In this document: in pieces, positions 26,088 to 37,180 of the stretch
Numbering within the stretch: position 1 is the first letter of the stretch
Layout: each line of letters starts with the position of its first letter
Assembly (NCBI GenBank): GCA_013399855.1
Contig: VXAY01003154.1
Coordinates: forward strand, 64,106-128,105
Direction: 5' to 3'
Length of the DNA: 64,000 nt
DNA from: Oxyruncus cristatus
Taxonomy: Eukaryota; Chordata; Aves; Passeriformes; Cotingidae
Translations under genes and position numbers: made by a program
Notes under the pieces: generated by a model
Seen by the model: the letters and a program-made list of their open reading frames with translations, nothing else
Database searches by the model: none
Told to the model about the DNA's origin: nothing

Positions 26088-26266
26088 CATAGAATCAAAG
26101 AGTAATGTAGGTCACAAGGGGCCTTTAGAGGTCTCCAGTCCACACCCCTGCTCAAAGCAGACCCGTGTTAATTAAGCTGATCAGTTTTGTCCTGTTGAGC
26201 TTTGAGAATCTACATGGATGGAGTTTTCACAGTGTCTCTGGGCAGATTCTGCCATTCTGCACCCCT
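26088..26266 (-). mobile_element. Old CR1 LINE, 3' end (left half of split copy)
   Basis: Read on the minus strand this is a CR1 3' end. The complement of the octamer tail lies at the left edge (CATAGAATCAAAGAG), followed by blocks matching 'ggtctccagtccacacccct', 'gctcaaagcag', 'ttaagctgatcag' and 'tctctgggcag'. The copy stops near 26266 and resumes at about 27171, where its next expected block, around 'ccattctcacagtgaaaaa', appears. It was therefore split by the later plus-strand CR1. Divergence is higher than in the element that interrupts it. Non-coding. Confidence 0.85.
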
Positions 26267-26639
26267 TCTGTGAAGACAGGCTGAGAGAGTGGGGTTGTTC
26301 AGCCTGGAGAAGAGAAGGCTCCAGGGAGACCTACTTGCAGCTCTCCAGTATCTGAAGGGACTACAAGAGAGCTGGAGAGGGGCTGTTTACAAGGGGCTGG
26401 AGAGACAGGACAAGGGGAAACAGCTTTAAACTCAAAGAGAGCAGGTTTAGATTAGATTTTAGGAAGAAATTCTTCCCTGTGAGGGTGGTGAGGCACTGGC
26501 ACAGGTTGCCCAGAGAAGCTGTGGATGCCTCATCCCTGGAAGGGTTCAAGGCCAGGTTGGATGGGGCTTTGAGAAACCTGGTCTAGTGGAAGGTGTCCCT
26601 GCCCATGGCAAGGGGTTGGATCTAGTCTAAAGTCCCTTC
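26267..26639 (+). mobile_element. CR1 LINE, 3' region (left part, split by LTR)
   Basis: A well-preserved CR1 end of ORF2 and 3' region. In order it has 'ggctgagagagtggggttgt', 'tcagcctggagaagagaagg', 'gacaggacaaggggaaac', 'aggaagaaattcttccctgt', 'ggcacaggttgcccagagaa', 'cctcatccctggaagggttc' and 'ctggtctagtggaagg'. It lies inside the older minus-strand CR1. At 26639 it is broken in its final 'cccttccaaccc' block by a solo LTR and continues at 27142. It shares its wording with the 61.1-62.05 kb copy, so the two are of one subfamily. Confidence 0.93.
26635..26639. repeat. Target-site duplication CCTTC (left)
   Basis: CCTTC directly abuts the TG end of the LTR and is repeated exactly at 27137-27141. 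A 5-bp duplication is characteristic of retroviral-type integration. Confidence 0.85.
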
Positions 26640-27136
26640 TGTTGCGGGTGGGAGTGGAAGGCTTAGACAAAGTTATTAAGAAACTCTGCTGTTGAGTCTC
26701 AAGGTACAGAAAGAACTCCCTCTCAGAGGAGGGTTTAGGTGTGGCTGAATCCTGTCTTAGCCTCAAACTGTGTTATTGGTCTGAATTGAAAGGAATTATA
26801 GAGGTGTTTCTAAACCACTTTGTCCCACAGGTTTAATGATGGCAAAACAGATATATTTATATAAATGAACTATTTATTATGACAAATTAACAAACAGGTG
26901 AACAGATGAAAGATCCTAATCAGAACTATTTACTACACAATATAACTGCTAAAAATCTACAAGTAGAGTATAATATAGCATAAAGTAATATAACACACTG
27001 TAACAAAGCTATTTTTGAAGCAGTTATATTAAAGCTAGAAAAAAGAAATTGGCTCCAGCAATTGATCTTGCGTGATAGCTTGCATGATAGCGAGGTTAGA
27101 TTTTAGGTCTTATCAGGGTGGGTCTATCCTGCCACA
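26640..27136 (-). mobile_element. Solo LTR of an endogenous retrovirus, 497 bp
   Basis: The 497-bp block begins TGTTGCGGG and ends CTGCCACA, giving short TGT...ACA inverted ends. It is flanked by exact CCTTC duplications and interrupts a CR1 whose two parts join cleanly across it. No gag, pol or env sequence and no second LTR are present, so this is the product of LTR-LTR recombination. Orientation is set as minus because AATAAA occurs on that strand (complement at 26873-26878) and the minus-strand 5' end begins TGTGGCAGG; this is less certain than the boundaries. The body is A/T-rich. I do not assign a named family. Confidence 0.85.
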
Positions 27137-27141
27137 CCTTC
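27137..27141. repeat. Target-site duplication CCTTC (right)
   Basis: The second copy of CCTTC follows the CA end of the LTR immediately, and the host CR1 sequence then resumes with 'caacccaaatc'. Confidence 0.85.
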
Positions 27142-27170
27142 CAACCCAAATCATTCTATGATTCTGTAAT
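27142..27170 (+). mobile_element. CR1 LINE 3' tail (right part, after LTR)
   Basis: The last 29 bases of the plus-strand CR1: 'caacccaaatc' followed by the octamer tail 'attctatgattctgtaat'. It continues exactly where the left part stops at 26639. Confidence 0.9.
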
Positions 27171-27625
27171 TTTTCAACCATTCTCACAGTGAAAAAAGTT
27201 ATTCCCACTTGTGCCTGTTGTCTCTTTTCTTTTCACTGCATAACTCTGAGACGCATCCGGATGCTCCTTTACAACTCGAGTTGTGGGAGTTCTAGGGAGA
27301 AATAAGCTCTTTCTTGAGCCTCTTCAAGATGAAAATTTTCAGTTTTGTGCCTTTCTTTGTACATCATGAGATGTAGCGTCTGCTTGTCTTAGTGGTCATC
27401 CGATGAATGTGCTCCAGTATGTCCATGTCTTTCACGTGCTGGACAGTCTCAAATGAAATACAGGACAAGCAGAAGGGGAGAATCACTTCCCTGTGCCTGC
27501 TGGACACGCTTCTGCTAATGAAAAAGAGGATGTGCTTGGCCTTGCTCATTGCAAAGGGACAGTGCCAACTCCTCTTCAGTTTGCTGTCTGCTGGGACCCC
27601 CCCATGTCTTTTTCTGAAAAGCTGC
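27171..27625 (-). mobile_element. Old CR1 LINE (right half of split copy)
   Basis: This continues the minus-strand CR1 begun at 26088. Successive blocks complementary to the CR1 end are visible: 'ccattctcacagtg', 'ttattcccacttgtgcctg', 'gtctcttttcttttcactgc', 'cttgagcctcttcaag', 'gctccagtatgtccatgtct', 'aatcacttccctgtgcctgc' and 'ggccttgctcattgcaaag', ending in the region of the 'ccccatgtctttttct' block. It includes the C-terminal part of ORF2, but frames are broken by substitutions and indels. The small open frame on each strand here is a remnant without function. Confidence 0.82.
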
Positions 27626-28614
27626 ATTCTCATGAGTTACCTAGAAATATATTAGGATCTTTTATATATTATATATATATCTGTTACTTTTTGTCTGCTT
27701 AGAAATCATATCTCTGCCCAGATTATGAATGGACATTTTAGAAGGATTAGTTAGGTTTACACTTAACATAGGATATGCATTCTTAGCGTGAAGTGCCAAA
27801 GTTATTTATCTTTTAACTGTGGTCTTGATTCACATCTCCATAATTAAGCATTACAATTTTTTTTTCGTTTCTGGGGATGTATGACAACAGTTGATATGAT
27901 CAGCAAAGTAAAAGTCGTGTCATACCATTCAATTTCCCTTCAAGAAGACCTGTCTGAGTGTCATAGAGAGCTCTCCTATGTAAACTAATTTTAACCCTGG
28001 CTTTATGTTGTGCCAAGTAGTGGAGGATGCAAGCTACCAATGCACAGTCTTAAAACAGAATAAGAAGAGATTAAGGAGTTATTCTAAGTTAGCATGGCTT
28101 GTATTCTGTGAAACAACTTCTGGTTATGAAAAATTGATAATATGAGAGCATAGCAGCCCAGCATGTTCGGAGCCAATTTAACTGATGACTGCAGCTCAGT
28201 TCCTGACATGCTGGTTTCCAGAGTGTGAAAACTGCAGTTAGCTCTGATTTTGCAGTTGATGACATACATCAAGTGAGCCAGGAGAATTTTATCTAATACC
28301 TTACAAAAATAAAAATGATGGAAGAAAGAATGGCAGCTCTTTGCTGATCCGAAGCTTAAAGCTGGTAAAGTTCTTGGCATTTGTCTCTCATGAGATTGTA
28401 ATAATTAGATGTTTTTTCAGACTATTAGTGGCAGTTGCTATTAAATATGCACCAGAAGGACAAATAACATAAACAGGGCATTTGAAATTCATATTTCAGC
28501 ACATCGCAAGTTCATAGCTAGGGGAAAGATTGCAATGTAACTGGCAATGGGAGGAAAGATTGAGTTCCCTCCAATGTAAATGTGCAGGGCTGAGGACAGT
28601 GAGATTAGCTGATA
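27626..28614. other. Non-coding stretch
   Basis: Nothing recognised except a short TATA-rich run at about 27662-27680. No gene. Confidence 0.65.
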
Positions 28615-29010
28615 ATCATAGAAGATAAGGCTCAGAGTTACCTCAGGAAGTTATTGACCCTGACTCACTCCTCCAAGGCAAGATCAAATCCACAGCAAAC
28701 TTTTCTTATCTATTTTTTTCTTAAAAATTACCAGTAGCATGAAATTCAGGAATGCCTAAGTTAATTTTTACTTTTAGAATTTATTTCAACTAACATCTGA
28801 AATGGAAGTCCCTTAATGCATTTTAATTTGATTACTTCTTGTCCCATCCTGAGTGAATGTGGAGCACATACAATGTCCTCTTATTATGGAAGCTTTTAGC
28901 ACATATTGGGTATGGTTACCATGTCTCCCCAGTCTTCAAATAAATCTCCTTTTATAACCCACACATCTTCTTCTATAGACCTGCTATCTCATTGCTAAGT
29001 GCTTGTATTT
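28615..29010 (-). mobile_element. Very old CR1-like LINE, 3' part
   Basis: In the minus orientation the block order is that of ancestral amniote CR1 ends. 'atcatagaagataaggctc' stands at the left. Inside are 'attacttcttgtcccatcct', 'ggttaccatgtctcccc', 'agtcttcaaataaatctcc' and a 'tatagacctgctatctc' block. These correspond to the conserved 'cttcttgtcc' and 'atgtcccc...agtcttc' blocks. Spacing is kept but many substitutions are present, so it is much older than the 3' tails at 35.4 or 56.9 kb. Boundaries are approximate. Confidence 0.72.
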
Positions 29011-32000
29011 GCACAGCTGATTATTCTTACCTAATAACAATTTTCTCTTCCCATTACGGAATTACATCCTATACATAATTCAGGGTATAGCTTCAATTAG
29101 TCAAGAGAATTTTTTAAATCACATCCTTCCTGGCAGCACAGAAAGCACATTGTGCACCTTTCTCCTACCTCCCTTACTCATATTGCTTTCAAATTCAAGG
29201 AAAGTCCTTCATTATTTAGTTCATTAATGAAAGTATAGAGAAGTACTGAACACAGGATGACACTTGGCTGATTTAATCACAGTTTGTTTTTTTTTAAGTT
29301 TGTTTTATTTTTACTTGAACCTTTGCTAACTACTCTGGTGATGAGTTTTCTGCAGATATAAACCTATTTTAAAACTGTTTAATTGACAGTGGTTTAGCCA
29401 ACTTGTTTCTCAGAATATCACAAGACTGTCAAAAAAGTCTTGCTACTCTGAAGAGATAAAGTGTCAAGGTACTTTTTATTTATAAGACTTGTTAAAATGC
29501 TATAGGAAAAAAAAAGTTGACCTTGAGTCTCATTCCTATAGTATCTTTTAGTTGCTCATGAATAGTTGTTTGAAATAGTTATCCCAGGATCCTTCTGGAT
29601 GCTGAAGAGTAAGAAAAGAGAAAAATTTGTTACTGCTCTCACTGTTCCTCTCAATGACTCACTTTGTGTTGTGCTCATCAGCAGAGAATTTTGTAGTAAA
29701 GTTTTATTTCAAATTTTTTAAACATATGTAGTGATTTATACCCAAAGTGTAGCTAAAGTTCTAAATTATTGGTTCAGTTAAGCATGTTTGTTTCTTGGTG
29801 CAGTCCTGTGCTACTGGGATTATTCTGTTGATCCAAAGGCTTCTTCTTGTGTCCTTTCCAGGTAAAACATCTGAAATATGATGTAAAGAACTGGACAGAA
29901 CTTGAAGTGTCTCATTACAAACAGTATAATTTTAGTGTGGACTTCCAACTCTGTTTCATGAGGTAATTTTTGGCTGTAATTGTTTTTCTTTTGCAAAGGA
30001 AAGACCATGGAAATAAAGACAAAAGACTGAACTTTTGGGGCTTGCATTTTTCTCATGTACTGACCACATACTTTTACATTATTTAGGTACTGTAATGCAG
30101 TTCTTCAGCACTTTCCAAAATAAGGGTCTGTGTTTTTTTACACACTCTTAAGAGTTTAAACAAATGCTTTCCCATTAGCATTTGGGATTTTTTTAGGGAA
30201 GAAATTAAAATAATATGCACTGAAGTGGGAAATCTCTTTACGCTATTTTTCGCTGAACTTCTGCAGGATGCACTGTTGAACCTCAGCCATCCGAGTTGTA
30301 GCTGTGTTTAGGTGTCTAGATATGTAGATACTGCGAGCAAAGGGAACTCAAAATGTGAGTCATTCACTTAGAAAAGAGACAGGACAACACAGAGCTCTTG
30401 TTAGGAAGATGTTCCCTATTTATTATTTAAGAGGCATTCAGGCTGCACTAAATTTTTAACTGCAGAATGCTTTAAGCACTGAAACAAACCTGGGCAGAGG
30501 AGAATGTGCATGTCTTTTGGATGTTGTACCTATTTAACCAGTTCTCAGTTGTAAAGGTCTCAAATAGATTTCAGATTGTGGGCTTCCTTTTGACTGTCTC
30601 CAGAAATTGGCCTTTAACCATAAATAACTAATTCTTCAGTTGCTTCATTCTCTATTGTGTCTGAGGAAAGCTACCTGAAATAATTACCTCATCCAATCAA
30701 AGATTTAATGAATCCTTGATAGGAAGAAAGAAAATATGATTTGAATTGAGCCATAGGCATGAATTAAGCTGTTGCTATTACAGTTGTTTTAAAAAATATT
30801 CTAAGTCATCTAAAAATAATCACATTTTCAAGCAAGGAATTAAATAATTTCCCCTTCATTATTTAGTTTATCGACTCTTTTTCTTAGTAGTCTGCCTAAT
30901 TTCCCTGCTAGACTACTGACTGAGAGACTGCTGGAAACATACATAACAATGATTTCAGAGTCAATACAACTTTGAAGACGGAAGACAAGTTGTAGAAAGG
31001 AAAAGATTACTGAGACTTCTGCAGTTAAATTTCCCATTTCTGCCAATCTGGAATAAAATACTTAGTTGAGAGAGTCTTCAAGTTATGTGCGTGTTTTGAA
31101 TTAAAACAGGCAGAAATACCCAGAAAATCAATGCGGATATAATTTCTCCTGGGTTTTTTCTGTTTGTTTGTTTGTTTTCTTTTTTCCTTCTTTTTCTCTC
31201 TTGTCCTTTTTAGTTCAGTAGAGAAAAGGCTGCCACATTGTCTCTCTTGGTCCCTTTGGCCTTCAACCATCATTACTACTGCAGGCCTCCTGAGGATCTT
31301 TTTGGGTCTCTCACAGTACATAGGAAGGAGTCTGATGAAAGCTCTGAACTATTAAATGAATGCTTGATAATCCTTCTAAGATGATATGTCCTTTTACTGG
31401 ACCTTATTGTGGTACGTGCTTGTTCTTTGAAACATTTTGGTCTGTTGTTGCATGTCTTTTTATCAATTTTGGAAGGAAAATAGGAGGGAAAGGTGGGGGA
31501 TAAAGATGGTTATATTGGAGGCTCACTAGCTGTAAAAGGGCTATTATAGATGAGTGACAAGTAGAATAGCTGCTATAAATTCTCCTAGTAAATAACTTTG
31601 TTTTCAGTATGACTTTGTAGAACAGTGAAAGAACTTGTAAAAAGTCTGGTTTTATGACTTTCAGTGGAATTACTGTGATATTTTTGATATGTTGGTACAA
31701 GACTATGCACTCATTCCATATTTTTGCTGTGATAAGCTGTTGATTCAGGTAAAAATACTTGATCTCCGAATTCTAAACCAAAAGAGGATTGTCCAGTTTT
31801 ATGCCTGCAATAAGCTTCCATACTACTTTTTGCTTTGTTCGATGGCTTACTAGTGGAAATGAATGACTGACAACTAATAAACAGCTTAAATTAGTTTTAT
31901 ATGCGTAGTGTATACATGGAACAACATTTCAGTCCAACGAGAAGTCCACATAACTTGTTTGAAAATAATTCCTACAATGTCTAATCCTCTTTCACTGTAA

Positions 32001-32423
32001 AACACAATTGCTAGCTTTTAATCTTGTTTGCCCAAAACACAATTTTGCTGTTACTCTTCTTCATGAAATGAGTCAGCTAGCATGTAATTCTTGAGTAAGA
32101 TAGAAAGGAAAAGGATTACTGAACTTGGCTGAAACAGCAGCTATGCAAATATTTCTCTTTAATTTTTTTTTCCCTATTGGTTATTCATTAATAAGGTCTC
32201 TATCTCTCACTACCACAACTGAAGTTGTTTGTTTGGTTTTCACATTACCTTTACCAAACAAAATGATCCTTCTTAGTGGACAATTCCTCTTTTGCTCTCA
32301 ATTTCATTTAAGGGTGAGCACCAGGGAAGTGCAAAGAAGAAGTTACCATTGTCTTACAAATTGTTGCTTTGTATTTATCGTAGTATTGGTTTCAGGATTT
32401 GAATTTAATTTAATGTTAGATAT
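29011..32423. other. Unique non-coding stretch
   Basis: No gene or clear interspersed repeat. It contains a TTTG/T-rich tract at about 31160-31195 and a 7-bp hairpin (caagact...agtcttg) near 29421-29442. Open frames of up to about 100 codons occur on both strands without recognisable homology. Confidence 0.65.
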
Positions 32424-32428
32424 CCTAC
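32424..32428. repeat. Target-site duplication CCTAC (left)
   Basis: CCTAC abuts the TGTCACGGG end of the LTR and is repeated exactly at 33604-33608. Confidence 0.92.
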
Positions 32429-33603
32429 TGTCACGGGTTTACTCTGGACTGATTTTTCTTCAAACTTTTTACACAATTGCTATAAGATGAGAGAAGTTTT
32501 ATACAGAAAAAAGAGACTTGATGTGGGGGAATAATATTAAATTTATTGCTAGCAGGATAAAATCTAAAGAATAATATATACAACAATTCTAACTAGGTAA
32601 AATTATGAAGAAATTGTATGTATTTACAAAAGTATCTCTCCTCTCTGTATCAGTCCAGGAGGAGAAAAGTCTTTTCTTTACTTTCAGGGTTACAGTTCCT
32701 CCAAATCAAATTTGCAGCACTTGAAAGTTTTCCTCTGTTATCTGTAGGGCGACAGCTCCAATCGGCCATAGCTGGAAATCTCCCTCTCTCTCTCTCTCTG
32801 CTGCACATCGACCTCAGGACTGTCCCTGCTCCTCCCTGCCGGGCCAGGACCGGAGGCTGGGGGGTACTCGGGCCCTGTGAGGTCCTCCATGGACTGCAAG
32901 GGGACAACTTGCTGCACCAGGGTCTGCACCAGTGGTACGGGGGATAATGGCATCGAGTCCATCCCCTGTTTCTGGTGGGGTCCCTTCTCACGGGAGACAG
33001 CCTTGGATGAGCTTCTCCAACGTGAGTCTACCCTCAGACAACAGTTCTTCCATACTCTGCTGTCCTTTAGTGTCACAAATGAATTACACCAGCATAAATC
33101 CCACACTGGGATCACATGTCCTACCCAGGACACTTGCTCCAGCACAGGTTTTTCTCTCCAAGGGCCACAGGTCTCCAGCAAGACTCAGTTTCACCTTAGG
33201 CCTCCCATGGATTTACAGCTTCCTCGGTGCACTCCTCTGCTCCGGCACAGGCTCTTTCATGAACTGTAGGAAGCTCTCTTCACTCCAAATCATCTTCCAC
33301 AGGTGGCAGGGGTTTTAGTTTTTAAGTCTTTTCTCTTACTGTAGAAGGAGAGGGGGCCCCCCTGGGCCTCTCCTCCCCCCTCCTGCTACACTGACCTTGG
33401 AGGGTACTTTGCTACCTCTTGTTGACCTCCACTTTCCTCCAGGCTGGAATTTCTTCTGTGCAATTCATCTTCTCTTCCATTTTCTTAAATATGTCATTCG
33501 CAGAGGTGTTGCTAAAACCTGTGATTGACTTTGCTCTGGAAATCTACCTGGAATTAACCATTTTCAACCCCAGGGTGGAGCAGGGGCTGGTAAACCCATG
33601 ACA
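32429..33603 (-). mobile_element. Solo LTR of an endogenous retrovirus, 1175 bp
   Basis: The ends are TGTCACGGGTTTA and TAAACCCATGACA, inverted repeats matching at 12 of 13 positions with canonical TG...CA termini. Exact CCTAC duplications flank it. The minus orientation is supported by an AATAAA signal on that strand (complement at 32542-32547), about 118 bp before its 3' end, a usual distance. The middle (about 32810-33400) is GC-rich compared with its surroundings and includes a CT run at 32784-32799. There is no internal viral sequence and no partner LTR, so recombination has removed the provirus. The 5-bp duplication and length would suit an ERVL- or ERV1-type element; the family is not assigned. 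Several 110-147-codon frames on both strands fall inside it and are not genes. Confidence 0.93.
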
Positions 33604-33608
33604 CCTAC
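33604..33608. repeat. Target-site duplication CCTAC (right)
   Basis: The second CCTAC copy directly follows the CATGACA end of the LTR. Confidence 0.92.
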
Positions 33609-35269
33609 TGTGGATTAGGTAAGCAAAGAGAAACTAGCTGTAAATCTATGTTATTTTTTCAGCAGCAACATGCACAGAACCTATTAAAAAATAATGATAC
33701 ATAAAATGCTAAAATCAAGATGAAGAGGATGCTACTTACACGGCTACTCTTTATCAGCACCTGTCCTTCAGTGGATTCTATAATGCTGTTTTTAAATTGT
33801 GTTTTGAACTATATAGTACTTTCTCTGCAAACACAATTTACTTCAAAGTAGTTTCCATTTTGATGGAGTTAAAGAACTAACAACGTGGAGTATATTCTGC
33901 AGACCTCTCTCTCAGTTTCCTCCTTTCAATTTTTTTGTGACATAGATGAAATTAGTTTTTTAAATCTTCTCCCTTTAGTCTGAAATAGGTGTTCATGTTT
34001 ATTGAGCCTATCAGACTGTGTGCTGTCGCTGAGAATGAGAAAGGATGTCAAAGCAGATATTTGAAGAGTTCTCTTTGCTTGACTGCAACTTTGAAAACTT
34101 GAAATGTCGATGTTTATGAGCCCTATATATTATGCATGGCACAGATCAAGTGTGTTTCCTTATTTAGTCTGGAACAAGTTCAAGACAAAGGGAAGCAAAA
34201 TGTTGATTTTAAAAGTCAGTAGAGGAACAAAAATGACAGATGAGAATGAAAATGCAAATTGAAAAAGCCACTAGGAGTGGAAAAATACAAATCTTCTGTT
34301 AGAGTTATTTGAAACTCATTTGATGACTTCTGGCTCAGTGATATGACTTCTCCATATTTATATGCTCTAGGAGTTAACTGTGTAAACCCTATAGGACAAA
34401 GGTTATATAATGCATGAAAAAGGGTGGTTTATACTGAAAGGGATTAGGAGTAGAATTAATAAACTCTCTTTTGTGTGCTTTGATTTCTTCCCTAATGGAG
34501 TGGGGCAGCAGTAGCAACAACACATAACAGCAAAGAGACTCACTTATTCGTTTTCTATCTTTGTGACAGCTCTTCTGGGAGTGCATTTCTGCTGTGATGA
34601 ATCAAGATATAGCTGGTATTTGGGACAAAACTGAGATCCTGGTTAACATAATTTTGTTTTCTAACATTTAAAGTTTCTTCAGTATTGAAGTGAAATAAGT
34701 GGCATATGGTACTTCAGCATGCAGTCAGAAGTTTGTTTTCTCACCTGATAGTAAAATGCAGGGATTTGTACCTGATCATACCTGCTGTTCTGTATGAAGG
34801 ATAAATCATTGCCAAGTGTATTCTATGCTATACATTTAGTCTTAATTCCCCATCCACGAGTGCATGAGCAAAATATTCATATTGTCTCATAGTTGCAACC
34901 ACAAGTCTTAGCACAGTGACTATGAAGTCTCCTGGTGAGAAAGCTCATGAACTGTTAAACCCCAGCTCTAATAAAGCTATAAAATGGAGTAATCCAAGGT
35001 TTAGGAGAGTTGAAGAGGAGAAACTTGTGGAGTCCAGATGTACTAACCTTTGGAGGGAGAGGAGAAGGCAGAAGAAAAGTGAAAACTTGGTGGTTTAAAA
35101 GAAGAATAAAAAAGTAACAACCTATGGTTTTCAGTTCTTCCTCCATCTCTCTCCAAATTGAAATCTAGAAGAAGGTCCACCTAGTATATGAAAAAAAGTA
35201 TGTGGTGGGGGAAAGGAAGTCTCAGGGTTTTCTGCACAGAGCCTGGTTACCTGTTATGAATGTTAATGG
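33609..35269. other. Non-coding stretch
   Basis: No gene and no repeat family recognised. Unremarkable AT-rich sequence. Confidence 0.65.
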
Positions 35270-35567
35270 ATTGAAAGGAGATTGCAGCAAGGTAGGGGTT
35301 GGATTCTTCTCCCAGGCAACCAGACAAGAGGACATGGCCTTAAGCTGTGCCAGGTGAGGTTCAAGTTCAACATCAGGAAGATTTCTTCATGGAAAGGGTT
35401 GTCAAGCATTGGAATGGGCTGCCCAAGCAGGTGGTAGAGTCACCATCCCTGGTGGTGGTCAAGAAGTGAGTGGATGTGGCACTCAGTGCTCTGGTCTAGT
35501 TAACAAGGTGGTGATCGGTCAAAGGTTGGACTTGACACTCCAACCAAAATGATTCTGTGATTCCGTG
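35270..35567 (+). mobile_element. CR1 LINE 3' fragment
   Basis: Blocks in order: 'gattgcagcaaggtaggggt', 'ttcttctcccaggcaacc', 'agacaagaggacatggcc', 'aacatcaggaagatttcttc', 'ttggaatgggctgcccaagc', 'gtagagtcaccatccctgg', 'gatgtggcactcagtgctct', 'ggtctagttaacaaggtgg', 'aaaggttggacttgaca' and the tail 'gattctgtgattccgtgg'. About 300 bp remain of a 5'-truncated copy. The wording matches the copies at 55.7 and 56.8 kb, so the three are of one subfamily. Non-coding. Confidence 0.92.
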
Positions 35568-36284
35568 GATGGCATCAGGCACATGAAGTGGTCTTCACAA
35601 AATTCTGATTCTTCTGCCAGCGTGGTTCACCTCCAGCAGCCCAGGAAAACCAGCGGGAATGTTTTAAACAGACAGGATTACATCATAGCACACTTTAACC
35701 ACTGAGCTGATGGCAACAGAGAAAGGCTGTTTGAGCAGATACTGCACCAAAACAAAGAACTGGGCAATGATTGTCTGCGCGAGGTAACAGTTTTGTGGCA
35801 TTTGTACTGAGGATACCCTGTGGCAGAGTAAGAGTTTAACTGAGAATCATGTTATGGCTGTGGGTAGATTTGATTATTAGTTGTTTCTACAGGTACCCTC
35901 AGGTTTACTGAGGACCACATGATTACTTCCTCTCAAGTAGGAGGTAGTTGCCATGACCCAATGTATCAGTGAGATAAGAAGAGACAGGAGAGAGGTTTCT
36001 GGACACAAACTTTAAGATGTTAAAGAGAAGATAAGACTCCTGAGAGAAGTTTCCAGAAAAAAACAATGATATAGGAAAGTTTTCATTTTATAAGAAGTTA
36101 CCTAACTTTAAAAAAAAAAAACAAAACAAAACAAAGACCATATAGAAAGGAAGGGCTTTTTCTAAATATAGTTGTGCAGCCAGTGATAAAATCCAGTTAT
36201 TATAAAGGCCAAAAGACAGTACATGAGGACAGATGAACACAGTTCAAAGTGATTCCTAGTCAACAAATAAATAGAGGTAAGCTA
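35568..36284. other. Non-coding stretch before an ancient CR1
   Basis: No gene recognised. It contains an A12 run passing into ACAAAACAAAAC at 36110-36135. The last 100-300 bases may be a further decayed part of the CR1 that becomes recognisable from about 36285. Confidence 0.55.
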
Positions 36285-37180
36285 AAAGTCCTCTTCAACC
36301 TTTTAATAAATTATTGGGAAGAGTGATAAAATATTAGGTGGCAAAGATAATAAAAAATTGTACAGTGGAGTAAAAACCCAATTTTGAGGACCTGCAGAAT
36401 GTTTTCACTATCTTGCTATCTTAATGACTAAGTAAATATTGCAGATGAAATTCAGGGAAGGTGGAAATCAGAGCAAATAAAGGAAAGACTACCCTAGTTC
36501 CTAAATCATTGAGAAACTCTCTATTAATCTTCACCACTCAAGGAAAAAAGCCTTAGTGACTCTAAAAAAGTAAGGATTTTCTGGAATGGATGAAATGAAA
36601 GGGAAAACCAAGAATCACTGCTATAATTTCACATATATATCTTTCTGATGGGCTTAAGTCTTGGATGTTACATGTTCTGATCCCCTCATTTCAAAAATAA
36701 TATAATAATTTGTAAAAGGTAGAAAGAAAGGATATGAAGATTACCAGAGGCAAAGAAGAGCTGTAAGTGAGACTATAAAGAGTGAATAAAGATAGATAGA
36801 AGGAGTAGTATTTAGCTTGGATAAAGATCTGAGGGGGAATATTTAAATAACTATATCAAAAATCATGAAAGAAATGATGGAGAATAATTATTCATGATTC
36901 ATTATAAAACAAGAACTGGAAAGTGTAAAATGAAATAATGAGAGGGTTTAAAAGGAACAAAAGGAAGTGCTGCTTCAAACCGTGCTTAATTAAGCTGTAG
37001 AATTCTGTGCCAAAGGATGTTGTGGATGCCAAAGTATAAATTGGTTTAAAAGCAATTAGAGAAATTCATGGAAGAAAAGACCTTCAATACTTCTTAAACG
37101 CACAGATAAGGATAAAACCACTGACTAATGAAGTATCTAAATCACAGGATTATATTTTACTTCATCAGGGAAATACCTGA
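36285..37180 (+). mobile_element. Ancient CR1 LINE, RT end to 3' UTR
   Basis: Although strongly diverged, the order of CR1 blocks is clear. 'aataaattattgggaagagt' and 'aggtggcaaag' are where the reverse-transcriptase catalytic box should follow, but its bases are missing. Next come 'gcagatgaaattcaggg', 'gttctgatcccctcatttca' with 'aatttgtaaaaggtag', and 'tagtatttagcttgg'. Then 'taattaagctgtagaattct', 'aaaggatgttgtggatgcc', 'agcaattagagaaattcatg' and a 3' UTR-like end. All frames are broken. Of the CR1 copies here this and the 28.6 kb one look oldest. It lies directly upstream of another CR1 piece in the same orientation. Confidence 0.75.

Noticed and set aside
32784..32799. CT dinucleotide run
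   Set aside because: It is part of the LTR body and was not treated as a separate microsatellite locus.
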